Assembly: GCA_029378245.1 (NCBI GenBank)
Contig: JARKIF010000024.1
Location: forward strand, 124,001 to 188,000
Origin: Roridomyces roridus
Lineage: Eukaryota; Basidiomycota; Agaricomycetes; Agaricales; Mycenaceae
Length of the DNA: 64,000 bases
Direction of reading: 5' to 3'
Shown here: in pieces, positions 10,244-20,562 of the stretch
Numbering within the stretch: position 1 is the first letter of the stretch
How the letters are laid out: every line of letters begins with the position of its first letter
Made by a program: the position numbers and the translations under genes
Notes under the pieces: generated by a model
Seen by the model: only the letters and a program-made list of their open reading frames with translations
The model's database searches: none
Told to the model about the DNA's origin: nothing

Positions 10244-13159
10244 AGAACTAAAAGTTTTCTACGGAATCAAATATAATCTTCACTCTTTTTCGACCATGTC
10301 GGAAACGCACCTTACACGCAATCTGTTCCCTCGTCTCAACGAGCACAACTACAGCACATGGGTTGGGGACGCTCGCGCGGAGCTCCAGCGTCTCGGTGTA
10401 TGGCACATCATCAAGGGGACCATTGTAGCACCCGCCGACACCGGGACCGAGGAGATGAAAAAGTTTCTCATCGACTCGGGCAAAGCTGCCGGGTGCATCT
10501 TCGCGGCCTTGGAAAACTCCCAGAAGGTCCATGTGAAGACGATGGAGGAGAACCCAGTGTCTATGTGGCTGGCGCTGGAGAGATCGCAGCATACAACGAC
10601 CTCTTCTCCATCACCAAAGACCCCGACGAGACGCTCACCCAGCTTATTGGACGTGTCGACAATGCGGTCACCCTCATCCAGGAGCTACGGCCCGAAGCAC
10701 ACTCGCTCGCAGATCTCGACTCCGAACTCACCTCAATGGCTCTCATCCGTGCCCTTCCCGAAGAATTCAAAGCATTCCGATCCTCCCTTTTCCTTCTACC
10801 ACAGCTCGACAAAGCCACCATCACCGAGGCTTTCATCCTCGAAGAATCCGATAGGAACGAGCAGAAAAAGAGAGAGACGGAAGCGGCCATCGCACTTGCA
10901 GCGGCCCAAGCTGCAGCGGCTGCCGCTGCGCCGCCGCCGCCGGCCGTCGTAGAGGAGTCGTACTGCGAGTTCTGCACGCGGAAGGGCCACGCCACAAAGG
11001 ATTGTCGCACAATGCAGAGGGTACGGACGGAGATGAAGGAAAAGAAGAGTGGGAAAGGAAGAGCGGAGAACGCCGCCGCTGTCACCGAATTCGCCGGCAA
11101 TGCAAGTCTAGCTGCTGATCTCCCATCGGTTCTTCCCATGCACGCGCAAGTCAGCGCTAACTGGAACACAGATACAGGGGCCACTTCTCATATGACGCCC
11201 CATCGAAAATGGTTCTGGACATATCAGCCTTATTGCGTTCCAATCCGTCTCGCAGACCACAAGATTATCTATTCCGCCGGGATCGGGAATGTCAGATATC
11301 GGCCTAAAGTGGATGGGAAGGTGGTGCGCGAGATTGAATTTGAGAGGGTGCTGCATGTACCAGAGCTCGGGAGTAACCTCCTTGCTGTCCTCTACCTCAC
11401 ACGCCAAAAACATTTCCGTGTCACCATTTGTGAAGATAAGATCGTCTTCTGCCGCGACGGCGCCACTCTATTCACTGCAACTGTCAACGAACATAATGTC
11501 GGCTATCTTGACGGCGAACCCTTGCCATGCCCAGACACGGAGCACGGTCAGCTCGCAACGACCTTGCCGCTGACACATTCCCTCTGGCATCGGCGCTTCG
11601 GTCACGTTGGTATGGATTTCATCAAGCTACTGCTACGGGGGGAGCAAGTTACGGGAATGAAAATCACCTCGAACGAGTCCCCCGACCCCATCTGCGAACC
11701 ATGCATTGCGGGGAAGCAGCACCGTGGACCAATTCCCAAAAAGGCAACTTTCCGAGCGACGAAGCCACTTGAGCTTGTACATGTCGACCTCAAGGGACCA
11801 CTGCCCGTACGAACACTCGAAGGGTTTCGCTATTGGACGACATTCATTGATGACTATCGTCGAGTTTGGGTCACGTACAAGCTGAAGAAGAAAAGTGACT
11901 TCTTCGAGTGCCTCAAAATCTTCAAAGCGATGGCGGAGAAGTTGACGGGATATCCACTGAAGTGTCTTCATGAGGATAAAGGCGGGGAATTCATGTCAAC
12001 TGAGCTTGACAGATTCTGTAAAGAATTTGGCATTCAGCGCAAACACACAATAACCGACGAGCCTCACCAGAATGGCGTCGCGGAGATCGGGAACCGCATC
12101 ATGGGCGAGCATGTCACGGCTATGCTTACGGAGGCTGGTCTGCCTGCATCCTTCTGGGGTTATGCAGTGGATTACTTCAATCTACTCCGAAATCGTACAC
12201 CTACGCTAGCGAACCCCGACAACAGCATCCCACGGGCTTCTTGGGTGAAGGGGAAACCAAATGTTTCCAATTTCCGTGTTTTCGGATGCGCAGCTTACGT
12301 CCACGTCAAGAAAACCAAGCGCAACCCGAAAAGCATTGGTCCACACGCCAGGAAGTGCATATTCATCGGCATTGACCCTGAATACCCGGGGTGGCGTTTC
12401 TGGGATCCGAGAACTAAGAAACTCGTCATCAGCGACCGCGCAGACTTTGATGAAAGATACTTTCCCGGCAACAGCCCCAAAATCCTCGACCCGGCGCCAC
12501 CGCCGCAGCCTATTCCCGCCGTCTACGTCCCACACGAGGACACGGCGGATGAGGGGGGAGAGCACAGCAGTGCTAATCCTCCGCCTCGTCCGGAGACACC
12601 ACCTCCTCATCCCGAATCACCGTTCGCAAGCTCATCGCCTTTAACGACGCCACCAGCAACACCCCAGCTACAGCCACATCGCACTTATCATCGCCGAACC
12701 GAAGCGGAGCGTTTGAAAGATGATGTACCTGATTTCCTTCGTCTTGACGAAAACCCTCGCGATTTTGACTCCTACAACGTGCCAGACGAGGAGCCAGATC
12801 GACCTTTGGAACCCGAAGAAGCTGATTATGTAGCCGAGTCAGCCTTGAGCGCGGGTCTCGAGTACGTTTACGCACCAGAGGAGACCCTGACCTTTCAGGA
12901 AGCCTTCGAATTCGTGTTTGCAGCCTCAGCACACGACACGGAACCACGGACGTATGCCGAGGCGATGCGACGCCCCGACGCCGACAAGTACCACCGAGCC
13001 GCATGCGAGGAGATCGATGCCCTCATTGAAAACGGGACATTCGAGCTCGTGCCGGTACCCCCTGCCAGTCAGAAGGTGATAGGGAGCCGATGGGTTTTTA
13101 AAGTGAAGCGCAATGCAGACGGCTCCATCGAGCGCTACAAGGGACGGGTCGTGGCTATG

Positions 13160-14008
13160 GTATGAAGGGCTTTATTGGACAAAAGTAAAAGTACACTTCC
13201 AGAGGCCCAGAAGGTCCATATATATACATTTTAGCAAAAATCTCCATATATGTACATACAGATCACTTGCGCTCCATAAATGTATATTTATGGAGCATTT
13301 TGATGGATCTCGTCAATGTACATTTATGGAGAGCTATGGATCCGATGGGGGTTGTTCATGGACCTCCTTTGTGTGGGACATCTCTCCATGTTCGATCATA
13401 TCTAGACTGGCAATCAGAGCCGAGAGGCTGCGATCAATGCCGTCTGTTGCAATTGATGGCAGCCGTTGATGGAGGAGGTTGTTACTCTCATTCACCGGTG
13501 TTGAGCGATGTAGGATTCTATTCAAGTTAGTTTCTATACCTGCTCAACTGTTGACCTGATTGACAGTAAACTATGTTTGCCAGGGTCCTACTTAGTACTG
13601 AGCCATTGCAACCACGGCCCACGGGTGCCTATCATTCACAGTGTATTTGATCCGGGCGCTCATCAAATGTTGGAATGATCGTTGTTGATCACATTGGGAT
13701 TTTTGAACTCCATAGAATGGACCTACAATTTATCCCAAGACATGCCCTCAGTACATTTATGTAGATAGCCTGAATATGACAGCGTGGTCCCCGAGTTCTA
13801 TGGTCCCTAATATATAAATCTAGTGAGGCACAGCCACAACAGGAAAATCACTATATGGATCCATATATGTACATTTATGGAGGGATGTGGAGGGATTTTC
13901 CGTGTTTCCTCCATAAATGTATCTAAATGCGGAAAGTGCACCATTTTGGTCCATTTACATATATTATCAGGCAGGTTCAGTGCCATTTGTCCGATACGGG
14001 CCTTTGTA
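13160..14008. mobile_element. 849-bp nested insertion with imperfect TIRs and internal palindromes
   Basis: Splits the copia RT between GRVVA and GNHQRPGLDF. The flanking CTATG (13155-13159 and 14009-14013) is a 5-bp duplication, or 4 bp TATG if the outer C belongs to the element. The ends are imperfect inverted repeats: GTATGAAGGGC...TTGGACAAA on the left against GTACAAAGGCCC...CGGACAAA on the reversed right. Inside, many copies of a palindromic motif around TCCATAAATGTACATTTATG occur near both ends. No coding capacity. It is probably a non-autonomous DNA transposon; the superfamily is not clear. Confidence 0.75.
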
Positions 14009-15224
14009 CTATGGGGAATCATCAGCGCCCGGGATTGGATTTTGAGGATACCTTCGCACCGACTCCCAAATGGGCAGCTCTCCGCACCATCATCGCCATC
14101 GCAGCCCTCGAAGACCTCGAACTCGAGAGCGTTGACATATCTTCCGCGTTCTTGAATGGCGAGATCGACACCGACGTCTATATGCGCCAGCCTGAAGGTT
14201 TCGTGCAGAAGGACCCGAGTTGGGTGTGGAAGCTGGTGAAATCCATCTACGGACTGAAACAAGCCTCGAGAATTTGGCACCAGAAGTTGGACAAGACCTT
14301 GCGCGAGCTGGGTTTCGAGCGCGTTCGGTGTGAGCATAGTGTGTGGGTGTGGAAGCGAGGAGAAGACCGGATCCTCGTGCCGGTGTTTGTCGATGACATA
14401 ACCATCGCGTCCAAGAGCAAGACCGGCATCCAACGACTCAAAGACGACCTCAAGAAGGCGTTCAAGCTTCGCGATCTTGGCCCCACCACATTCCTTCTCG
14501 GTGTCGAGGTCATTCGCGACCGTCCCAACCGCTCCATATCCCTCTCGCAACGTCAATACATCCTTGACGTCCTCGAACGCTTCGGCATGTCTGACTGCAA
14601 TCCTGTGCTGACACCTATGGACCCGGCCGTGAAGCTCTCCGAATCCATGTGCGCCACAACCCCGGAGGACATCGCCTACATGCAAGACAAGCCCTACGCG
14701 AATGGTACCGGGGCTCTGACGTATCTCGCAAATGTCACCCGCGCCGACATCGCACAGGCCGTCAGCGTACTATGCCGTTTCAATTCAAACCCAGGACCGG
14801 TCCATTGGAGGGCCCTCAAGCACCTCCTACGCTACCTGAAGGGAACCCTCGACATGAAGCTCACTTATTCACCGGCAAACTCTCCCACTGACGACATTTT
14901 CACTACATACTCGGACGCAGACCATGGGGGAAATCCAGACAACGGGCGGTCTACATCTGGGATGGTCGTCAAGATCGGTACCGGTGCCGTCAGCTGGTCG
15001 AGCCGCTTGCAGACAATTGTTACGCTCTCGACCACCGAAGCGGAATATGTCGCGGCGTGCTCGGCAGGCATGGAGATCATGTACCTCCGCAATCTTTTCC
15101 AAGAGTTCGGGTACACGGTGGACAAGCCGTCTACTCTCTACGTCGACAACCAGTCGGCAATCGCTGTCGCGAAAAACCCGGAACACCATGGACGCATGAA
15201 GCACCTCGACCTCAGGTTCTACTG

Positions 15225-15804
15225 CTTTTATGGGCCATTGCTAGCGCATGGCAATCCGAGTCTGGGGGTGTGGAGACGAGAGGGAAGGCCCAAGGTATTG
15301 TAGCAGCGAGGTAATTTTGAATGACAAGGACGTGACAATACACACAAAGACAGAGAAAGTTGAGAGTCCGGCAGCGCAGTGATGGCGAGATCAAAGCAAG
15401 TTCAGGAACACAGTGAGACCGGGGATTCGAAAGCGGCCACTGGGCCAGTCTCCAGATTAGAAAGTCAAGAATAGCGCGAGTTCGTTGCCTGGAGACTCAC
15501 AGGAACAGATATTGGGAATCAGGATTCAGATGTGTGGTGGTCTGAAGCAAGAGGCGCGCAGCCGCTGTCAACGGAGCTGTCAACGGCTGGAGTTGGCGGG
15601 TTGCCGTTTCGCCGCCGTTAACCGCCGGTGAAGATCGCAACCCATCGGCCCCCATTGGCCGGCGGAGAAGCCAACCGATCCATGTTCAAGGCTTAGTAAA
15701 AGGAAATTACTAGTCAAAGATGTCATCGAGGAAAAATTGGACCCCACTTTGGCGGAAAACGGGCCGATAAAACCGAGCTTAAAAAGAAATTTTTAAGACT
15801 CGGA
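15225..15804. mobile_element. 580-bp nested insertion in copia RNase H region
   Basis: Removing 15225-15808 rejoins TTCTACTG with GCTACGGG and restores FYWLREAVE in frame. ACTG is repeated at both edges (15221-15224, 15805-15808). No convincing terminal inverted repeat was found, although TTTTATGGGCC near the left end resembles the reverse of GGCCGATAAAA near the right end. No reading frame of note. Nature unknown. Confidence 0.6.
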
Positions 15805-15964
15805 ACTGGCTACGGGAGGCCGTCGAGCGCGGAATCATCCGAATTCTCCATCTCCCCGGTGTCGAAATGCCCGCCGACCTTCTCACAAAATCGCTGGGAC
15901 GAGTCAAGGTGGAGGAATTTCGTCAAATGATGGGTATTTTTTAACGCGTATGTTCCATCTCGTT

Positions 15965-15973
15965 AGGGGGGAG
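15965..15973 (+). other. Polypurine tract of copia element 1
   Basis: AGGGGGGAG lies directly before the right LTR (TGTT...), the expected site of plus-strand priming. Confidence 0.85.
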
Positions 15974-16136
15974 TGTTAAAAGTAGTATATTAACTCACTA
16001 GAAATACGCGGTACATAGCTACCTGCGGTCGTCACGTGGGTCTTATCGACTTACGCTCGACCGCAGGTAAGTAAAAGTAGTCTCCATTAATCTTATCGAC
16101 TTACGCTCGACCGCAGTGCAGAGCCTGCGTTTCACA
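15974..16136 (+). repeat. Right LTR of copia element 1
   Basis: 163 bp, identical by eye to the left LTR at 10067-10229 and followed by the target duplication AAGCC. Confidence 0.95.
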
Positions 16137-16612
16137 AAGCCGACCTCGCAGACCGCAGTAGCCACAATCATTCTTCAGAACGGGTTATAAATCGCAGCGA
16201 TGTCGACAGCTTCTCTCCGCGAGCATGATCGTGTGCGTACTTCGCTGGGATAAACACATACGGTCGAGGAAAGAAAGTGATGACCACGGAATTCAGTCGC
16301 GCTGGCCAGAAATTAGATCGTCCGATTTCATTAGAACGGCAGCCGTCTATTCGTTCGATTCGAGTACCTGCCCTACGGCTTTGATAATCCTTTTTCCCTC
16401 GCATCACCAAGTAAAAGCGGGGTTTCACTAACCACCGTTATCCACCCCGGAACTTCGAGTTGAACTCCTGGAAAAATCTAGGATGCCGTCAGGTTGTTCA
16501 GCCGAGTGCAGATTCGTTATGTAAATCAAATTGAAATACAGGTTATGGACAACAGTCATCCAGACTCGGACGCCGGTTTAAATTCCTCGATCTGAAGCAA
16601 TATGAGCATGAG
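16137..16612. other. Intergenic stretch, no recognised gene
   Basis: Before the copia insertion this sequence directly followed 10,066 and was the upstream region of the NADAR gene. It holds an AT-rich motif GTTATAAATC (16184-16193). No coding sequence is recognised. The part just before 16,613 (TAAATTCCTCGATCTGAA) recurs near 34,639. Confidence 0.5.
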
Positions 16613-18092
16613 TCAGGGAAGTAAGAAGCCACGTACAATTTTTGCATCAATAAATTCCTCAAACCAGACAAAATCGCTCCCAATCTGAATCTTGAGGCCC
16701 TCATCGCGCATCTCGTGAAGAAATCGGAGCTGTTTCGCCATCTCCCCAGTTTGATATTTCAAATCGTCTTCATCGTCCTGGAAATGATCTTCATCCCCGT
16801 GCCTAAAAGAGAGCTTGAACGACGCGAGGTCGACAACGGTGAGGGGCTCCGCCCCCTCGATGTGACGGCGGTTCGAGAGCATGCAAACGAGGGGAGGTAG
16901 CCTGATCCTCGTCTGGCAGCGCTTGATCTCGAGGAACTCGAGTGCGGGGAGCACGGGGGGAAACTCCCAAAGGGCGTCGAACAGCTCCATGAATCCGGCG
17001 GTCGTGAGGCCGGGGCAATTTATTGAGAGGTGCCGAACGGTCGGAATAGCGGAAAATAAGTTTCTCGCTTCGTCCACGTCTCCGAGACCGGTCACGAAAA
17101 ACTCGAGGATTTCGAGTGCACATCCGGATCGGGCGACCAGCTCCTGGAGATAGTAAAACCACTCCCACTCCGTTATCGAAATGTTACCCACGTCGAGTTG
17201 GCGAAGTTTGGGAAGAATGAGATGCGGCAGGATTTGGTGACTAGTTAGTGGAAGGACCGAGACTGAGCTTGTGCAGATGTTGTAGAACGCGAGGTGAGTA
17301 GCTCATTGAATCGTCGTCGTCGCAGGCAAAATGGAGCTCCTCGAGATTCGTCGTATGATCGAGCATCTCCAAACATTGGAGGACGTCCATTTGGAACACC
17401 TTCAAGGTGGTGAGCTGGCTCCATGGAAGGGAAAGGCGCCACTCTGTGCCGAGATCCAATTCCTTCATGTCGACATGGACGAGGTTGGGAGCGTCGAGCA
17501 GCGGGGGGAGTGGGGTGTCAAGGACCTCGGATTCGAGGGAGAAGTGGGCGAGGTGGGGAAAAGGTCCTCGAATATTTTCGGGAAGTGCGACAGGGCCATG
17601 GGACGTGATATCCAGACGCCGCCACCGTGCAGAACATTCTGCGACGAGGCGGAAGATTTTGTCGTGACTCGCTTCCCTCGAGTCCAGCATATCGATACGG
17701 ATGTCGAGAGGAAGAGCTCCGGAGCGCGATATTTAGGTTTTAAGCCTGTTTGCGACGTGTTCGGGATTGTGCATGATATCCATGGACTGGGAGAGATTCC
17801 CGGAGGTCACGGAGTTGAATGGGTCCACAGGCCATGCGTGTGCAAGGCGATCTCTTGCCACAGGGAGCAGACGCTTGCGAGGATAAGCGGTCGACTCGCT
17901 TCCCTATTCAACTGGTCGCATTCGCAGTGGAGAAAAATCTCCGACATGATTTCTCGAGGGAGGGTAGACGAGGGCCGCGAGCTGCTCTTCGACGGATTGT
18001 CTCTGAGCTTTGAGCTGCGCGAGTTTCTCCTCGAGGGAGGCGATTGTCGCGTCGATTTGAGCACGAACGCCGCGTAGCTGGGCGGGGACCAT
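16613..18092 (-). pseudogene. F-box/LRR gene, multiple frame breaks
   Basis: The start is a coiled-coil leader of the family (MVPAQLRGVRAQIDATIASL, then LEEKLAQLKAQR) at 18092. Near 17,950 the frame shifts before the F-box (LPREIMSEIFLHCECDQLN ... SVCSLWQEIALHTHGLW). A stop and degenerate sequence follow, then GALPLDIRIDMLDSREASH to LSLGPS (17,700-17,250). A one-base shift near 17,260 leads into the last part (ILPKLRQLDVGNISITEWEW ... KIVRGFLLP). Each piece matches the expected order of one F-box/LRR protein, so this is a single decayed gene rather than several small ones. Its 3' end is related to the fragment at 34,622-34,909. Confidence 0.75.
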
Positions 18093-20418
18093 GATGGCGG
18101 GAAGAGAAAGACGTGACAGTCACTGAGTCACACCCGCTCTTTTCGTCTTCCATCACTCGTCCCATCCCTCATGCCGACTACTAGACCTAGGCGATAGAAA
18201 ATTCCGTTGAATGTGCATACATACCGACGAATGGGGCGCCCAAGGTCATCCGTATTCCGTCTTGACCTCTGCATTTGGCATTGTCATCTGAATTGGTCAA
18301 ATGTCGTCTTAGGACTCGGAGGACTCCGATGGAAGGTGCACACTCGCTTCCTGTACTGCATCGTCTCATATCTGGGCTTCTCCAGCTGCAATTTTCTGCT
18401 TCTGGCTTGAATTACCGCTCTGGGGTCATTGGCTGCGTACTACTCTTACCGAGGGCTATGCTCCAGGTCGGGCTCGCGGCAGATGCGGTGCGTGTGGGCT
18501 TCACATTCCCTCCTCCCCTTACCGAGCGTCGTCTCCATGTCTCCAGATGCCTCCCTAGCTTCCCGACACCGTGACGTGGCCACTCTCAAATCTCTTCAGC
18601 GAAGATCGTCTAGCCATCATGTCCCAGGAGTCCTCTAGTACGATGACGGAGCGTCCTCGAATCCGTCATGAGCACGCCCAGCTTGCGCGTGCCGTACTTC
18701 TCCGTCCGATCTCCCGAATCGTGGGCGACGATGACCGTGACGTGGTCATCCGTGTCTGCGTTTCAGATCGTCTAGCGTGCGGTGGCCTAGGAGGCTCATC
18801 CTGCATATGGCACTACTATCGAGGCCCGATGTCATACCTCTGGGACGATATGGAAGTTAGCCACGGTGCGTAGGGTCGCCATATCCTCTTACTCGGCTGA
18901 TCCTGTCTTCAGTCCTCGCCCCCGACTGTTTCGGTACGGGGTCGGACCCGTCACTACCACCTCCAGCCTGCGTCACCGACTTAGGAGAACGCGTTCCTCC
19001 ACCTGATGCCGCGGCTCGTGGGACCATGAGTCAGTATTCGTCGGATCGCACTACCGCGTCGTGACTGGTCTCTTCCTCCCCACGACCCGGCGTTGCTCCA
19101 CTAGCATTGCCTCATCGGCCCTCTTACTCCCCGGCCGTCATGCTCGCTCTGGCGGCGATAAACGGTCCGTCTATCTCCCTGATACGACCCTGTCATGACT
19201 GTGTACCCTGCCGCACGTGTGCATCGTCCTCACCGGACATCTTGCGACTCCGAGCACGATGGCCGCCGTGTATCATGTCGTAGTTGTGGCTGCCGCTCTT
19301 CCAGGCTTCAGCTTCCGACGGGGCGTCACTCCCTATCTCGGCATCTTACCTCTGCGATCTCATCCTGATCATTCACCCTTTGGGCGACACCAGTACCTGC
19401 ACCTCCGCCTGCTCATACTCCTCTGATGCGGAGGCCAGTCGCTGCCTCATTGACGGGCATCGGACCTGGGCGGCTGACGATCGGGATGAGCCTCCTCCGT
19501 TCATCCCCAAATCGAGCTCACTCCTGTCGAGCCCCGACTCCTCCCACTCCAAACGACTTGTGTGACTAGCGCCCGGATGGAGCCTGCGTGACTGCTGGGT
19601 GGGAGACGATGGCCCAGATCGCTTCCACCGCAATCTTACGGTCATCATGTCGCTCTGACTGCCGCTCTCCCTGCGCGCCTTCTCCCTCCTTCGCCCGACG
19701 CTGCTCATACACAATGACTCGCAGCCATATTGGTACCTCCTCTCGACCGGCGGGCAGGGTTCCGCTCACCGTCCTCCTATGTCCAGGAGGACGGCCCGAG
19801 GCCGTCATTCACTATAGTGCTGTAGTCGCGTGGATGGCCATGGGTGATGGAGAAAGGAGCTTCAGTGGCGGTGGGTGGGGTAGATACGGCTCCCTGTGAC
19901 GGAGGACGAGGGCTTCACACCCGCACTTGACGGGGCATGTCTCTGAGCCTCTGTATGTACCGTCTTGCTTGGTTTTTAGACAAGAATGTGAAGCACAGGG
20001 TATTACCAAATTTGGCCATTGCCACGTGATGTGGCTGTCAACGAATCAAGCTTTCAACTTCAAGCGGTCACCGCATGTGCTATGGAAATGTGGTAACAGA
20101 ATGGAATTCAGAAATCTTTGACTTTACTTCTGGATCACGAATCAAGATGCCAATCGACCAAATACTGACAAGCACTCCGACTCGTCTCTTGTCTTGTTTC
20201 CATCTAGCCGGCATCGTGCCACTGTCCCTGAGCCACTTGGAGTACGATGCATCCTGCATTGAAGATGACGAACCTCGGGCAGTTTCCCCCTTCCATCCGC
20301 GTGCGATCAATATCTCAGCCTCTCAAATTGCCTGCACTGATGGCGATTGGCAGGATATCGCCCCCAAGGTAGCCAAATCAAACAGAACTTCCACCGATGT
20401 CGCTGCGGCCAGGCAAAC
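18093..20418. other. Long stretch without recognised gene
   Basis: About 2.3 kb with only short reading frames in all six frames and no domain that I recognise. Parts on the plus strand are rich in CTCC, TCGTC and CGTCATG words. No LTR, TIR or RNA gene was identified. It may be old transposon sequence. Confidence 0.5.
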
Positions 20419-20530
20419 GTACCCGTACCCGCGGGTACGGGTACACAGCCACCGCGGGTACGGGTACACAGCCACCGCGGGTACGGGTACGGGTAGACCC
20501 CCACATACCCGCGGGTTTACCCGTGCCGAT
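20419..20530. repeat. GGGTAC/TACCCG tandem and inverted repeat
   Basis: Units such as TACCCGTACCCGCGGGTAC and GGGTACACAGCCACCGC are repeated head to tail and as palindromes. It sits at the 5' edge of the MYND pseudogene and probably marks where its start was lost. Confidence 0.8.
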
Positions 20531-20562
20531 CCCTAGCAACCAGACCTGCTCGGGGTCGGCAC

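Larger units (their letters stand above)
10296..15944 (+). pseudogene. Gag-Pol polyprotein of copia element 1, disrupted
   Basis: Gag starts at ATG 10296 (MSETHLTRNLFPRLNEHNY). Near 10,577 the frame changes and about ten residues expected between WLALE and AYNDLFSI are missing, so a small deletion broke gag. The downstream frame carries a zinc knuckle (CEFCTRKGHATKDC), protease (DTGATSHM), integrase HHCC (HRRFGHVG ... CEPCIAGKQH), the DDE core (VDLKGP, DDYRR, DKGGEF, NGVAEIGNR) and the start of RT (GSRWVFKVKRNADGSIERYK). The frame stops in the nested insertion at 13,160. RT resumes at 14,009 (QRPGLDFEDTFAP, then FVDDITIASKSK), followed by RNase H (TTYSDADHGG, STTEAEYVA), which is cut at 15,224 and resumes at 15,805 (WLREAVERGIIRI, ADLLTKSLGRVK). 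It cannot produce an intact polyprotein. Confidence 0.9.
10067..16136 (+). mobile_element. Ty1/copia retrotransposon, element 1
   Basis: Full-length element of 6,070 bp with two 163-bp LTRs that are identical by eye, a 5-bp target duplication AAGCC (10062-10066 and 16137-16141), a primer-binding site directly after the left LTR, and a purine tract directly before the right LTR. Domain order Gag, protease, integrase, RT, RNase H is that of copia. The element is defective: gag is frameshifted near 10,577, RT is split by an 849-bp insertion and RNase H by a 580-bp insertion. The identical LTRs say it landed recently; it lies in the 5' flank of the NADAR gene. Confidence 0.95.

Noticed and set aside
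18093..20418. Possible ribosomal RNA or other structured RNA because of low stop-free content and GC bias
   Set aside because: No sequence that I recognise from rRNA, snRNA or RNase P; left as unexplained.
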